A stretch of DNA of 64,000 nucleotides, taken from Perognathus longimembris pacificus (taxonomy: Eukaryota > Chordata > Mammalia > Rodentia > Heteromyidae). The stretch lies in assembly GCF_023159225.1 (NCBI RefSeq), contig NC_063177.1:16020673-16084672 (forward strand), written 5' to 3'. Under the pieces are notes generated by a model, which searched no databases, had not been told where the DNA came from, and saw nothing but the letters and a program-made list of their open reading frames with translations. The position numbers and the translations under genes were made by a program. Positions 24,501 to 38,100 of this stretch are shown one piece after another. Numbering within the stretch: position 1 is the stretch's first letter; every line of letters starts with the position of its first letter.

Positions 24501-27500
24501 ATGGATAATTTTCCTAGTATGTCACTGTTAGTTTGTTGAAATATTTGTGGAAAGCAGCTTGACTATTGAGTGATTTGTAGAAAAGTTCCACATTACTGAA
24601 GTTAAAAGTACTCATGTCTGTAATCCTAGCTACTCAGGAGGCTGAGATCTGATGGTTCAAAGCCAGCTCAGGCAGGGAAAGGCTGTGAGACTTCCAATTA
24701 CTGGAAGTAGTGCTGTGGCTCAAGTGGTAGAGCACTAGCTTTGAGGTGAAGAGCTCAGGGACAGCTCCTAGGCCCAGAATTCAAGCCCCAGGACCAACCA
24801 ACAAACAAACAATAGTTAAGATATTTTGCTTTAATTGTTTTCTTTATAGACTCATTACAATGTGTTAAAGGAGAAAGGGACTCAAGTTATAAAGTATAGA
24901 GAGAAATCTGAGTAAGTAAACTTAAAGATGCTAACAGGGCTGGGAATATGGCTTAGCAGTAGAGTGCTTTACCTTGCATGCATGAAGCCCTGGGTTGATT
25001 ACTCAGTACCACATAAACAGAAAAAAGTTGGAAGTGGAGCTGTGGCTCAAATGATAGAGTGCTAGCCTTGAGCAAAAAAGAAGCCAGGGACAGTGGCTCA
25101 GGCCCTGAGTCCATGCCCCAGGACTGGCAAAAAAAAGTTAACAACACTGACACTCTTGAAAAGAGGTAACTGGATTGTTCCTTGTCTGTTGTCGGTATGT
25201 GTATGTAAGTGTGTAAGAGGTAACTAGGATTTGAACCCAGGAGGCACTCACCACTTGAGTGATTCCTCTATCCCTTTGCTTGGATTGTTTTTGAATAAGA
25301 TCTTATACTTGATGCCCAGGCCAGCCTGTACCGTGATCTTCTTATTTGTACTTCCTATATAGTTGGATGGCAGGTATAACACTACTTTGCGCAACGTACT
25401 TCAGTTGAAATGTGTCCAGAGTTTTGTAAGCCACTGACACCTGGGCCTGTGTTCCCTTTTTGATATTGATAATTCAATCCTCATTTTTCTTTGGCCTAAA
25501 AGTTTTTAGGGGTTTCACTAAACTTGCGATTTTTCTTATTCATCTTCCTTCTGTTTTCCCTTGCATTAGTTTCTGTTCTAATTAATTAGCTCTTTTTCAC
25601 TTGCTTTGCACATCAAATTCTCTGACTCTCCTGAGCTCCCATGTCAGCCCACCGGGCTCATCAGGACTGCTCCTCTGTTTTCTTTTCTTTCCCTGTACCT
25701 GAGCTGGTGTTTTGCTTTAAGCAGCAAGCACTAGTCCCTGCAGGACTACCCTGGTTTGTTTCTTTTTCTGGAGTTATAAGTGTGCTACCAGTTGTCCAGT
25801 GTCTAAAAAGCAGTTACCATATCTTTTGTTCAGTTTGAAATTGAACAAGTCCTATACTACCTAATACTTTATGGGCTGAAGTTCTACTTACATTTTATAT
25901 TTTGCAAACCTTTCTGAATAATCAAAAGAAATAAATTCTCTGTCTCTTTACCTTGCAACCAGTTTCCCCAACATCTCCCACTCCAGTTTTGGATTTGTGT
26001 TTGTATAGAACAGATTGATTCATGATCTGTTGCAGACCTAATGCAATAACAAATAACAATAACAAAGCTCTTTGAAGATGTGACAGTAAGTGATCAGGTA
26101 GGATTTTACAAGTTATCTTAGTATAGGATAGGGGTTGCTTATATGCATTTTTTAAAATTTATTGGTTAATTTCTGCTCTAAGGCTAAGTGGCCTTTATTC
26201 TGAGTGTGGCAGATCCATGTCCAGTCTCTTTTCAGACGTGTAAAGCCTTAAAGCACTGGAGGGGCTAAGTGGGTTGCTGTTCTTCACATTGCTTTGGGCT
26301 TGCTTTCCATTCCTAGATAGTCTCTGTCTGAGCACATTATCTGCATTCCTTGTTATTGTCCTCTGCCTGTTATTGTCCCCTTGTTCCCTTAGATAATGCT
26401 TAGTTCAAAAGTATTACCACAAACTGTTTGGCTGTTTTTTTTTTTTCCTAGATGGTATAGCTGTATGCTGGGGAAGAAATGCAGCCTGGCTCCACTAAAG
26501 AAAGAGCTTCGTATCCAAGGGGTAAGGCTTTGTTTGGCATTACTGTGATCTCAGTCTCCTAAGTAGCTAGAATAACAGACATGAGCCATGGGCTCCCAGC
26601 CTACTTGAATCTTTTCACAAATAATTCCGTAGGTATAGTTTTTTTCTTCTATTTGGACCTTTGAGTCGGATCTGTAAATTCTAATGCATTTTAAAAGTCA
26701 AAACCAAAACAAAACCAATTTATTCATCGTCAGGCAGCTATATATAACAGTTAAATAATAATAATAATAGTGTTTGTTAGCAAATTAAAACCAACCAAGG
26801 GAAGCTGGCAGCAACATTGATAGAGGCACTGCATTCGGTTTGATGAGATACTGTGTGTTTTGGTTTCAGGTTCCTAAAGTCACCTTCACTGAGTTCTGTC
26901 AAGGTCGGACAATGCGGTGGGCTTTAGCTTGGAGTTTTTATGATGATGTCACTGTACCAGTAAGTAGAGACTGCTTAGGCTTCTCCACTGCTTAGGGGCC
27001 TGATGCCCCTAAGTACTTTTGACCATAAACAAGATACAATCCTAGAGCTGAGTAGCTTGGAGGAACACTTGAGGGTGTGGTCCTTCTCCTCTGGAAGGGA
27101 AATAGAAATTTGTAGTCTATATTATTGCCTTTACCACTGCTTTTCCTCAGAAAAGTGGCTTCCTGGGGCTCCTAGGGAATTTATAAGTTGCCTGTTTGGT
27201 TGTTGCTTTCTCTTTTGTTCTTGCTCTTTCTCTTCCTTTTTCAATTCCTGGGACTGAATTCAGAACCTCACACACATGCTAGGCAGATGGTCTGCACCTG
27301 AGATGCACCCAGCTGCAGTGCTTGTGTCCCTCTTACTTGTAACTCACAGGGATCATCCTGTTAGAGAGGAGCTATGTTAGGAGTGCCACTGGTGCTGGAT
27401 GCTGGTGGCTCATACCTGTAATGCTGAAGCTCAGCAGGCTGAGATCTGAGGATCATGGTTTGAAGCCAGCCAGGGCAGGAAAGCCTGTGAGACTCTTTAA

Positions 27501-27929
27501 GTCTTAACTACCAAAAAACCAGAAGTGGAGCTGTGGCTCAAACTGGTAGAGTGCTAGCCTTGAGCACAAAAGCTCAGGGATAGCACCCATGCCCTGAGTT
27601 CAAACCCTAGGACTGAAAAATAAAAAATATTACCACTGAGCTATATGTTGAACAGTTTGTTTTTTTATAATTTATTTATTAATTAAACAAATTTTTTGAT
27701 AAGGTGTTGTGCAAAAAGGGTATAGTTACATAGTAGGGCAGTGTGTACATTTCTTGTGATACCTTACACCCTGTTTTTCTTTCCCTTCCCTAGGTCAGGT
27801 AGACATACATACAATACACAGTGTACCAAAAACATATACAGTAGCCACATGGCCTACGCCAAAGGAAATTCACCTAGGGCTTTAAATGTACTGTCAACAA
27901 TAGGGTTTGCTTATCCTTGTCTTATATGA

Positions 27930-27962
<33 letters not shown>

Positions 27963-30900
27963 GCTTTTGAGCTATTATGATCCACTGAGAGGTCTGTTTT
28001 TGACCTTTATATGTTGAGTAATTGGTTTTAGTTACATAATGTAGGGTCACTGACCGAAACCTGTGGGAAATACCATTTGACAAGCAGTTTTTGGTTTCGC
28101 AGACCTGGTCTCTACTGTCTCCCCCTCCCCCACCATAACAGTCATATATCAAGGAGATCATGCCCTTTGTTTTCTGTGTTCTAGGCTTGTCTCGTTCAAC
28201 ATTATTTGTTCATGTTCTGACCATTTCCCTGCAAATACCAGTATTTCACCATTTCTAATCGTTATGTAGTATTCCATTGTGTATAGGTACCATAGTTTTT
28301 GGATCCAGTCATCTGTGGAGGGGTATCTGGGTTGTTTCCCTATTTTGGCTATTGTGAATTGTGCAGTGAAAACATGGAGGTGCAGATGTCTTTTTGATAT
28401 CTTGGGACCTGTTGTTCAGGATAGATGCCTAGGAGTGGTATGGCTGGTCATATGGTAGGTCTATGTTGAGCTTTTGGAGGAACCTCCATACTGTTCTCCA
28501 AAGTGGTTGTACTAATTTGCACTCCCACCAACAATGGAGAAGGGTTCCTCTTTCCCCGCACCCCCTCCAGCATTTGTTGTTGCCTGAGTTCAGAGTATAG
28601 GCCATTCTAACTGGACTGAGGTGGTATCTCAGGGTTGTTTTTATTTGCATTTGCTTTACTACTAGAGATGTTGAACATTTCCTCATATGTTTCTTTGCCA
28701 TTTTTATCTCTTTTCCTGTGAAGTCTCTCTCTAGCTCCTTTGCCCATTTCATAATTGGTTTACTGGGGGCTTAGTTTTTTGAGTTCTCTTTAGATGACAG
28801 ATATTAGGCCTTTGTCTGTTGCAGTGCTGGTAAATGTTGAACAGTTTTGAATGTGGGTTATTATCCTGTTCTCTCTACCTTGTATTCTTTATTATTTTCT
28901 GGAGTGGATTTTTAAAAAGTTATCAGTCCCAAATGTGTCTCTGTCCTTTGCACTATTGTATGTACACGGTGGTACATGGAAAGCTTAGGCAGAGAACTAG
29001 GAGTTTCAGTCCTGCTTGGCTTGTAAAACCTGTTTCATAGAAAGCATCTGAGCTGGCCCAACTGAGTGGTTTTCTGGGCTGCCCTGGGAGGTGGTGATGG
29101 AACAACATGTATTCTCAGACTTCTCTCCTAGAGTAGACTTGTGTAGCTGCTACCACCCACCTTAAGCTTGTGCACAACTACTCAGTCCTTCTTCCCATAG
29201 TATGTGTATGAAGGCCTGTACCTGCTGCCCCTGTAGGCTTCTGTCCTGAACATCGGGCTCGATCTGGGAACCCTTCTAAGATCTTAGCCCAATTTCTTGG
29301 TCTCTAAATCCATCTTGATGGTGTTGTATTTCTGAGTCTCTCCCCCTACTCTCATAGAACAGAGGAATAGAGACATGTGGAACTCACAGGGAGCAATTGC
29401 AAGTCCTACTTTGTTTCTGGAAGCACCTGCTCAGATCCAGACTGAGCCCAAGTCCATCCATCCTTCCTTCACTCTGCAGCCTGGATCACAGCCAGACCCT
29501 CTCCCAAGTTTGAATGGCCTTTTTGTGAAAACTTGATTCTCTTAGATGGTGCATTAGGTGTCACTGGTGCCAGGCATGGTTGTTCATGCTTGTAATCCTA
29601 GCACTTAAGGAAGCTAGCTAGCACTTGGGTAGGAGGGTAGAAAGTATGAGGTTGGCCTGGAGCTAAATAATGAGTTCAAATCTAGCTTGAGCTATGTAAA
29701 TAGTAAGATCTGTCTCATGTAAAACACAGGCAAAAAAAGAAAGGTCACTGATTAAAAGATGCTTCTACTTTTCTGACCCCCTTCATCTATTACACTTTCT
29801 GTTGTTTCCTAGCATACCAGGACCTTCACAGCAGGTGGATAAAATCTTCAGCAATGCCCTTAGTCCTGTGAAGGCATGAACAGCTGCAGAAACGGGTGGC
29901 CACATAAGGTTCTGAAGATTTTTTGTTTAGCGCGTAGCTGAAAGAGCTGATAATGGCTCTGATAGTTTGCATCAGCTCAGAGACTAGTCTTTTTGCCCTC
30001 TTGGATTAGTCACGATCACAGATCCAAAGTATTAAGGCTATGTTTTTGTTTTGGGGCTTGAATTTAGGGCCTGGGCATTGTCCCTGAGCTTTTTCCACTC
30101 AAGGCTTGTGCTCTATCACTTTGAGCCACAGTGTCACTCTGGTTTTCTGGTGGTTAATCAGATTCTTGATAAAAATCAAGAATCTCGGGGCTGGGGATAT
30201 GGCCTAGTGGCAAGAATGCTTGCCTTGTATACATGAGGCCCTGGGTTCAATTCCCCAGCACCACATATACAGAAAACGGCCAGAAGTGGCGCTGTGGCTT
30301 AAGTGGCAGAGTGCTAGCCTTGAGCAAAAAAAGAAGCCAGGGACAGTGCTCAAGCCCCAGGACTGGCAAAAAAAAAAAAAGAATCTCTTGCACTTTCCTG
30401 CCCAGGGGACTTTGAACCTGGATCCTCAGATCTCAGCTTCTTGAGTAGCTAGGATTACAAGCGTGAGCCGCTCTTGCACTGCAAGGCCATGTTTCTATGT
30501 GAGTAAAATCTTGTTTTGAAAAGGAACCCTTGAAGCCTCCCTTCTGCTTTTAAGGCAGCCTGTGGCCTGTAGTTTGCAGCCAGCAAAGAATGCCTCTGGC
30601 TAAGGCCCCAGATTCCTCTCTTGCTGGAGTACCCTACCCCCCCCCCCCAGATGTTAATAATGCATTCCCAAGTGCTCCATTAGATGCACTTAAACTGCTA
30701 AGGGAAAATGGCAGTTTCTGATTTGTAGTAACCCAGCAGCAGTTTCTTAGCACTGGTGCTCTTATGCAGAGACTGCTTTCCCTGGGGTAGTCCGAGGTTA
30801 CTTGTGAAATTTTGATTTGGCTTTCTTCTAGTTCCTCTTCCCTACACTTAAACTTTGTCAGATTTTTTTTTTTAAGCTCTTCTGACTTTCCCACTCTTGA

Positions 30901-33779
30901 TCTTGTTGGAGGTTGGGATGGAAGAAGACAATGTTTTACACCGGAAGAGGAGAAATAGATCTAGTTAACCAGAAATATTGACCTACTTCCCCACCCCCAC
31001 CTCTGCCATTTTAGGTTAGATGTGCAAGTTACTATGGCAACTTCTGTTTTCACTTATCTCAGGCCTAGTGACTGGTTTTTGTTGGTGCTGAATGCTGAAC
31101 AATTCTAATTCACTGGTGATTCCAGTGCCAGCACTAAGTCCATTGCTGTTGTCTGGATTTATTTTAGCAACAAAAAGACAGGTCCTAGTGTTGATAGAAT
31201 TTTTGTGCCATCATTCTGATGGATGCTGAATGTAAGGACAGTTCTTTATAGTGTTCTATCAAGACTCTCAGAAAGCCTCTTTGTCCTGTTCTCTAATTGC
31301 CCAAGGCAATATTTTAGCTTTGCCTTGGTTTGCTTTAAGGAATTTAGACATTTGTTAAATGCAGACGAATGGTTCTATTAAGTTGTATACTCTTGGAGTG
31401 AGCATTACCCAGGAACTCAAGTTTTAAAAGAATTCTCTTATGTTCAAAACCTTCCTCTTAAGGCTTAGATTTTCCTGTGCCCGGAGTAGAAACCAGGCTT
31501 TTTGGTGACCAGCTGGAGGAAGGGGTCAAATTAGTTAAGCATGTGAGTGTGGAGCTGGGTCTCCTGGCAGTGCTCTGTGCATTCTCAAGTCAGTACCCCA
31601 GAGTTGACACTTGGAAGGTACACATCAACTTCATTCTTTGGGCTCACCTTTTCTTTTTAAATCAGAGCTGAACTGCTTTTAGCAATTTTAAATGCTGATT
31701 TATTGAAAGGGTTTTGATGAGAAATAGTTTGGGCTGAGGGCTCACCCCTGTGATCCTAGTTATCCAAGAGGCTGAGATTTGAGGATTCTGGCTCAAAGCC
31801 AGCCTGGGGAAGGAAATCCTGGAAGACTTTTTTTTTTTTTTTTTTTTTTTTGCCAGTCCTAGAGCTCTGAACTCAATTCCCAATACCATAAACAACAACA
31901 ACAACAAAAAAAACCCTCAAAACAAGAAATGGTTTAGGAATTGGATGTATACATGGCTCAATGGTAGGGTATTTGCTTGGCATATATGAGGCCTTGGGTT
32001 TGATTGCTAGCACCACAATAAAGAAATAGTTTGGAAACCAGAATACCAGACTGCACATTAGGCTATAAAAACAGATGTGAAGAGCTGGTCATCAATGGTT
32101 TAAGCTATATCCGTAGCTACTCAGGAGGCTGAGATCTGAGGCTCATGATTTGGAGCCACTTACACGGACTGATATAATGGTTAAACAGCTGAAATTTGAG
32201 CAAAATCAAAGCCCAAGACATTCTTCTTGCTTATTTTAGGGTTTAGCTGGTTAGAGATTTTAAAAAAGAGGAATCATCAGCGTCTTTGTAGTTGGTGCTC
32301 AGTGAATGAATGTTTAATGGGATGGTGACATAGGACCTGTGTTGAGCAACAGGGGAAGCAGGGCATCAGTAGGTTTAGGAGATTTGAAATGCTGGATATA
32401 ATCATAATCTCTTGTTATTTGAATGCTTCAGACATACTGTTTCCTTTCACTTCAACCTGACAACAGTGATGGAGTGAAGTCGATGGTATTCGCCTATTAG
32501 TTCCACTTTATGGATGAGAACATTGAAGGCTCCAAAAGTCAGACGGGAACCCTGGTGAATCCTGTTTTCCAGTCCCAGCCTTTAGTTACTCTGACCTTCT
32601 GCTTTTCCCCCAGTCTGGCTATGACAGCCTGGTCATGCAGGCTTATATCTTCTAGCATCCTGCATTCCTATCCTCTAGGAGTCCTTTGAGTTCATCCCAA
32701 GTCCACCATTCTGTTCATGAACTCCTGGAGTAGCTGGCCCCCAATTGCCAATGGATCGTCTGTCTTTATTTGGCTACATGTGTCTCCCATATCTTTTGGC
32801 CCATCCTGATCACCTCATTTTCCTCACTACTGTCTTCTATCATATTAGCTTCCATAGATTCTCATGATGCCAGAATCAGATCTGACTCAACTTTTACTCG
32901 ACCCTGTTCTGTCTGTTCCTCTGATTTCCCCTCCACAGCAACCCAGCTTCATTACTCCTCCCTCCCTTCCCTCCCTCCCTTCCCTTCCTTTCCTTCCTTC
33001 TTCCCTTCCTTTCCCTATCTTTCTCCTTCCCTCTCTTCCTCTCCCCTACCTTTCTGTTTCTCTACAGCTGCTTCCTGTGTACCATGTAGCCTGATTTTGA
33101 ACTCAATGTATAGCCAGGCTGGCCTTGGATTCATCCTCCTCTGGCTTCATCTTTCTAAGTGTTGGGATTACAGACGTTTGTCATCCGCCCAGCCTTCAAT
33201 TCTACCTTTGACTGTAAAGTTTCCCAAACCATTCAGCGCGCTCTCTCGCTCTCACTCTCTCTCTTCCTCTGGATTTATTGGATCTGTCTTTTAGTCATCT
33301 GTACTCTGCGCAAGCTTCTTTTGGCACTTTATTCAATCCTGGCATGATGGATAACACTAAAACTGTATTGTATGGCATGAACAAAGGCCTTTTTGTTGGC
33401 CAGTCCTTGTTTAGCTTTATGTTGAACAGGTTCTTTAAGCTTCAGTTTTTTCTTCATCTGTAAGATGAAGATAGAGTAACAATGTACTTAAGGGATACAC
33501 ATATGCACACACGCATGCACATAGGGCTGAGTGAAGCCAGGGCCTGTGCATGCTAGGCAGGCATCCTTCCACTGAGTTGTGGTATGAAGATGTAGTTCAG
33601 TGGTACACTGCTTGCCTAGCATGAACAGGGCAATAAGTTCAAGCCCCAGCATCTTAAAAATTATAACCGCTGGACGCTGTGATGCCTATAATCCTAGTTA
33701 CTCAGGAGGCTGAGATCTAAGGATCAAGGATCAAACTCAAAGACAGCATCCTAAGTTCAAGCCCCAGGAATGGCACGTA

Positions 33780-33818
<39 letters not shown>

Positions 33819-35100
33819 GATAGCTTTTATCTAAGTAATACATACAGAATATTGTACAACAGATAGAGAAAACTTTATGAGAAAAACAGCTAGGCCCCAC
33901 TCAACCTCTTCACATTGCTCTCCTCCCAAAAAGGACCATATGTTTATAGATTCTCTTTCTCATATGGTTACTTCCATAGCCTCTGATCTATGTCTGTGCT
34001 GTCTAATATGCTGGCTTTTGGCCAAGTTAAGATTCTGTCTCTGCCTCCCTCACTACTTTTTATGCTTCATTGTCACATGGGGCTCCAGGCCACCCTTCCA
34101 GCCAGAGTCGACAGGGAGTGCCAGTTACCACAGGGAGTGCTAGTGGGGGTGGGGTAGGCTGCTTTAATTAGAACTTGTTTTTGTTTTTATTTGCCAGTCC
34201 TGGGCCTTGAACTCAGGCCCTGTCCCTGGCTTCCTTTTGCTCAAGGCTAGCACTCTGCCAGCTTGAGTCACAGCACCACCTCTGGCCTTTTCTATATATG
34301 TGGTGCTGAGGAATCAAACCTAGGGCTTCATGTATATGAGGCAAGCACTCTTGACACTAGGCCATATTCCCAACCCCTTGTTTGGTTTTTGATATAAGGT
34401 CTCACTGTATAGCCTAGACTGATCTCGAACTCAAAATCCTTCTTCCTCAGCCTCCCAAATGCTGGGATTTGTGACATTTTTTGTTGTTCTTAGCTTCGTA
34501 ATTCTCAAAGATAATTACATGGTTTCAAAACCAAAATCTAAAAATATTACCTGTACATGGTCAGAAATCTCTGTTTTCTCTCTTTCACCCTAATCCCTCA
34601 CTTATCCTTTTTTGTGTGAATCTTTTAAAAAAAATTATACATATATATTTATATATATTTTGGTTTGTTCTGGGGCTTGAACTCGGCCTGAGCACTGTCC
34701 CTGAGCTATACCACTCAAGGCTAGCGCTCTACCAGTTGAGATACAATGCCACTACTGATTTTCTGGTGGTTAAGTGGAGATAAGAGTCTCACAGATTTTC
34801 CTTCCCCGAGCTGGCTTTGAACTGTGATCCTCAGATCTCAGCCTCCTGAGTAGCTAGGAATATAGGTTTGAGGGGCTGGGAATATAGCCTAGTGGCAAGA
34901 GCGCTTGCCTTGTATACATGAAGCCCAGGGCTCAATTCCTCAGCACCACATACATAGATAGAAAAGGCCAGAAGTGGCTCTGTGGCTCAAGTGGTAACCT
35001 TGAGCAAAAAAAAACAGCCAGGGACAGTGCTCAGGCCCTGAGTTCAAGCCCCAGGACTGGCCAAAAAAAAAACAAAAATGTGTGTATGTGAGAGAGAGAC

Positions 35101-35133
<33 letters not shown>

Positions 35134-38100
35134 CAGAGAGAGCGCCACTGGTGCGTGGTTAAAATTATTACTGTAAAGGTGATGTACACAGGGGTTACAG
35201 TTAGATAAACCAGGTAATGAGTACATTTCTTTTTGGACAATGCCACAGTTCCCTTATTCTCTCTTTTTTATTTTTTTTGCCAGTCTTGGGGCTTGGACTC
35301 AGGACCTCAGCACTGTCCCTGGCTTCCTTTTGCTCAAGGCTAGCACTCTTGAGCCACAGAGCCACTTCTGGCCTTTTCTATATATGTGGTGCTGAGGAAT
35401 CGAGACCAGGGCTTCATGTATACAAGGCAAGCACTCTCCTGTTAGACCATATTCCCAGCCTCAGCCAGTCCTTTCTTTTTTTTGTTTTTTTTGTTTTTTG
35501 TTTTTTTTTTTTGCCAGTCCTGGGCCTTGGACTCAGGGCCTGAGCACTGTCCCTGGCTTCTTTTTGCTCAAGGCTAACACTCTACCACTTGAGCCACAGC
35601 GCCACTTCTGGCCATTTTCTATATACATGGTGCTGGGGAATCGAACCCAGGGCTTCATGTATTCGAGGCAAGCACTCTTGCCACTAGGCCATATTCCCAG
35701 CCCCAATTCTTTCTTTTTATTTATTTATTTATTTTTTGGCCAGTCCTGGGCCTTGGATTCAGGGCCTGAGCACTGTCCCTGGCTTCCTTTTGCTCAAGGC
35801 TAGCACTCTGCCACTTGAGCCACAGCGCCACTTCTGGCCGTTTTCTGTATATGTGGTGCTGGGGAATCGAACCCAGGACCTCATGTATACGAGGCAAGCT
35901 CTCTTGCCACTATGCCATATCCCCAGCCCCTATTTTTTTTTTTTTTTTTTTTTTGGCCAGTCCTGGGGCTTGGACTCTGAGCCTGAGCACTGTCCCTGGC
36001 TTCTTTTTGCTCAAGGCCAGCACTCTGCCACTGAGCCACAGCGCCACTTCTGGCTATTTTCTGTATATGTGGTGCTGGGGAATCGAACCCAGGGCCTCAT
36101 GTATATGAGGCAGGCACTCTTGCCACTAGGCCATATCCCCAGCCCCAATTCTTTCTTTTTATTGGGTAACATTTTCCATAAAATTTTCTCCCCGCTGCTT
36201 TTGAAATTTTTTTTTACTGTGTTTATATATATTTGGGGGATGAGTTCAGGACATATTAAACAATAACCTGGCAAATTAATATTGAAGAATCGGGCTGGGA
36301 ATATGGCCTAGTGGTAGAGCGCTCGCCTTGTATACATGAAGCCCTGGGTTTGGTTCCCCAGCACCACATATATAGAAAAGGGCCAGAAATGGCGCTGTGG
36401 CTCAAGTGGCAGAGTGCTAGCTAGCCTTGAGCAAAAAGAAGCCAGGGACAGTGCTCAGGCCCTGAGCCCTAGGCCCAGGACTGGCAAAAAAAAAAAAAAA
36501 AATTGAAGAATGTTCACTAGGCTGTTAATCCAGAGCATGACAGCAGAGCTGGTGCACGCTTGTAGAGAGAGACATCCTTGCTGACCGCCAGGTCTGTATC
36601 CTGGCCAAGTGCCAGCATTAGCACCTGTGCTGCTTCACCAAGTAGGGGTGGCTTGTGCCAATTGGTGTCTCACAGGCCTTCTGGTTTCTGAAGAACGTGA
36701 ATAAACAGTTCACAGGACAACAGAGCTCTTCCAGTGCCAAGAGTACCCTTTACACCTCGAGGCCATTCTAGAAGCGTCTATGCTAGAACAAAGGAGCTCA
36801 GTAACTGTTGAGCAGATGGTTCTTTTCCTTCCTGCAGATACCAGGGAGCACATGTTTCACAGAGCCTGTGGCTGGACTGTGTGACCAGGTCTCCACTGAC
36901 TCATGTCAAGTTCTATCTTATCCCAGGGTCTCTGAACTAATGACGGCACAGAGATCTAGAAATTAAAGCAAGGATTCAGAAAATGTGTAGACAGCTGTGC
37001 TACTAGGTAGCTAGGGAAAGCATATTTAAAAGTTTACAACTATTCTTGCCCAATTTATGTTCTGTTTTCTCCAGTACTAGGGATTAGACTCAGCAAGTGC
37101 TCTTACCAATTGAGCCATGCCCCTAGTTCAGTTTTGTGTGTTTTAAAGAAATGGAACAAAATAACAAAGCTCCTCCACTGCTTGCAATTGAAAAGCTATA
37201 AAAGCTGTATGCCCTGGGGACCCTTGGCTCCTCTGCCCATGTTCTCACAACTTCTTGTAGGGTCTGTGTGAATCTGAGATCAGTTACACATTTGCCTTCC
37301 TGTGCTTTTAGTAAGCTGGATTGATTAGCTATTGCAAATAGTTGAATTTGTTGTTGTTGGTTTTTTTTTTTGTAAACTTTACAGTGTTGAATTACTTATC
37401 TATACCTTGCCTGCTATGCTTGATTATGACAGTTTGAGTATAAAAACATTGAGTATAGATACATTAGCAAAATAAGATCATCTCAGTTGGAGAAAACCAG
37501 CTTTTTACTAGTGTTGGTAGCAGGAGGTAAAATTGATCTAATACCAGAGACCTGGGGATGGATGGATGGATATATATATATATATATCCATATTTTTTAT
37601 TTAAAGTTCTACAAATACACTTTAAATGGAAAGTAGTATCAAATAATTGTGGTTTATGGTTTATTTCCCATCAGCTTTAGTTAAAAATAATTGATAGGTC
37701 TATCCTAAAAAAATCTCTAATATTAGGGCTGGGAATATGGCCTAGTGGTAGAGTGCTTGCCTTGCATACATGAAGCCCTGGGTTCTATTCTTCAGTACCT
37801 CATATATGGAAAAAGCCAGCAGTGGCACTGTGGCTCCAGTGGTAGAGTACTAGCCTTGAGCAAAAAGAAGCCAGGGACAGTGCTCAGCCCCAGGACTGGC
37901 CAAAAAAATAACCAAAAAAAAAAAACCACCCTGTAATATTCTGGAAATTAAATCATTTATGATGCTTCACATTGATAATGAGAAGTTTTAGATTTGCAGG
38001 TTCTGTTTTTTAAGACCTGATCTTTATATTATTATGACCCTACCTACTAGGGATTTTCAGTGTAAACTACAGAGGGACTAGAGTGCTAGGCCATGCTTAA

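Noticed and set aside
28429..28752. 107-codon - strand open reading as a possible gene
   Set aside because: It is the C-terminal part of L1 ORF2 within a truncated element.
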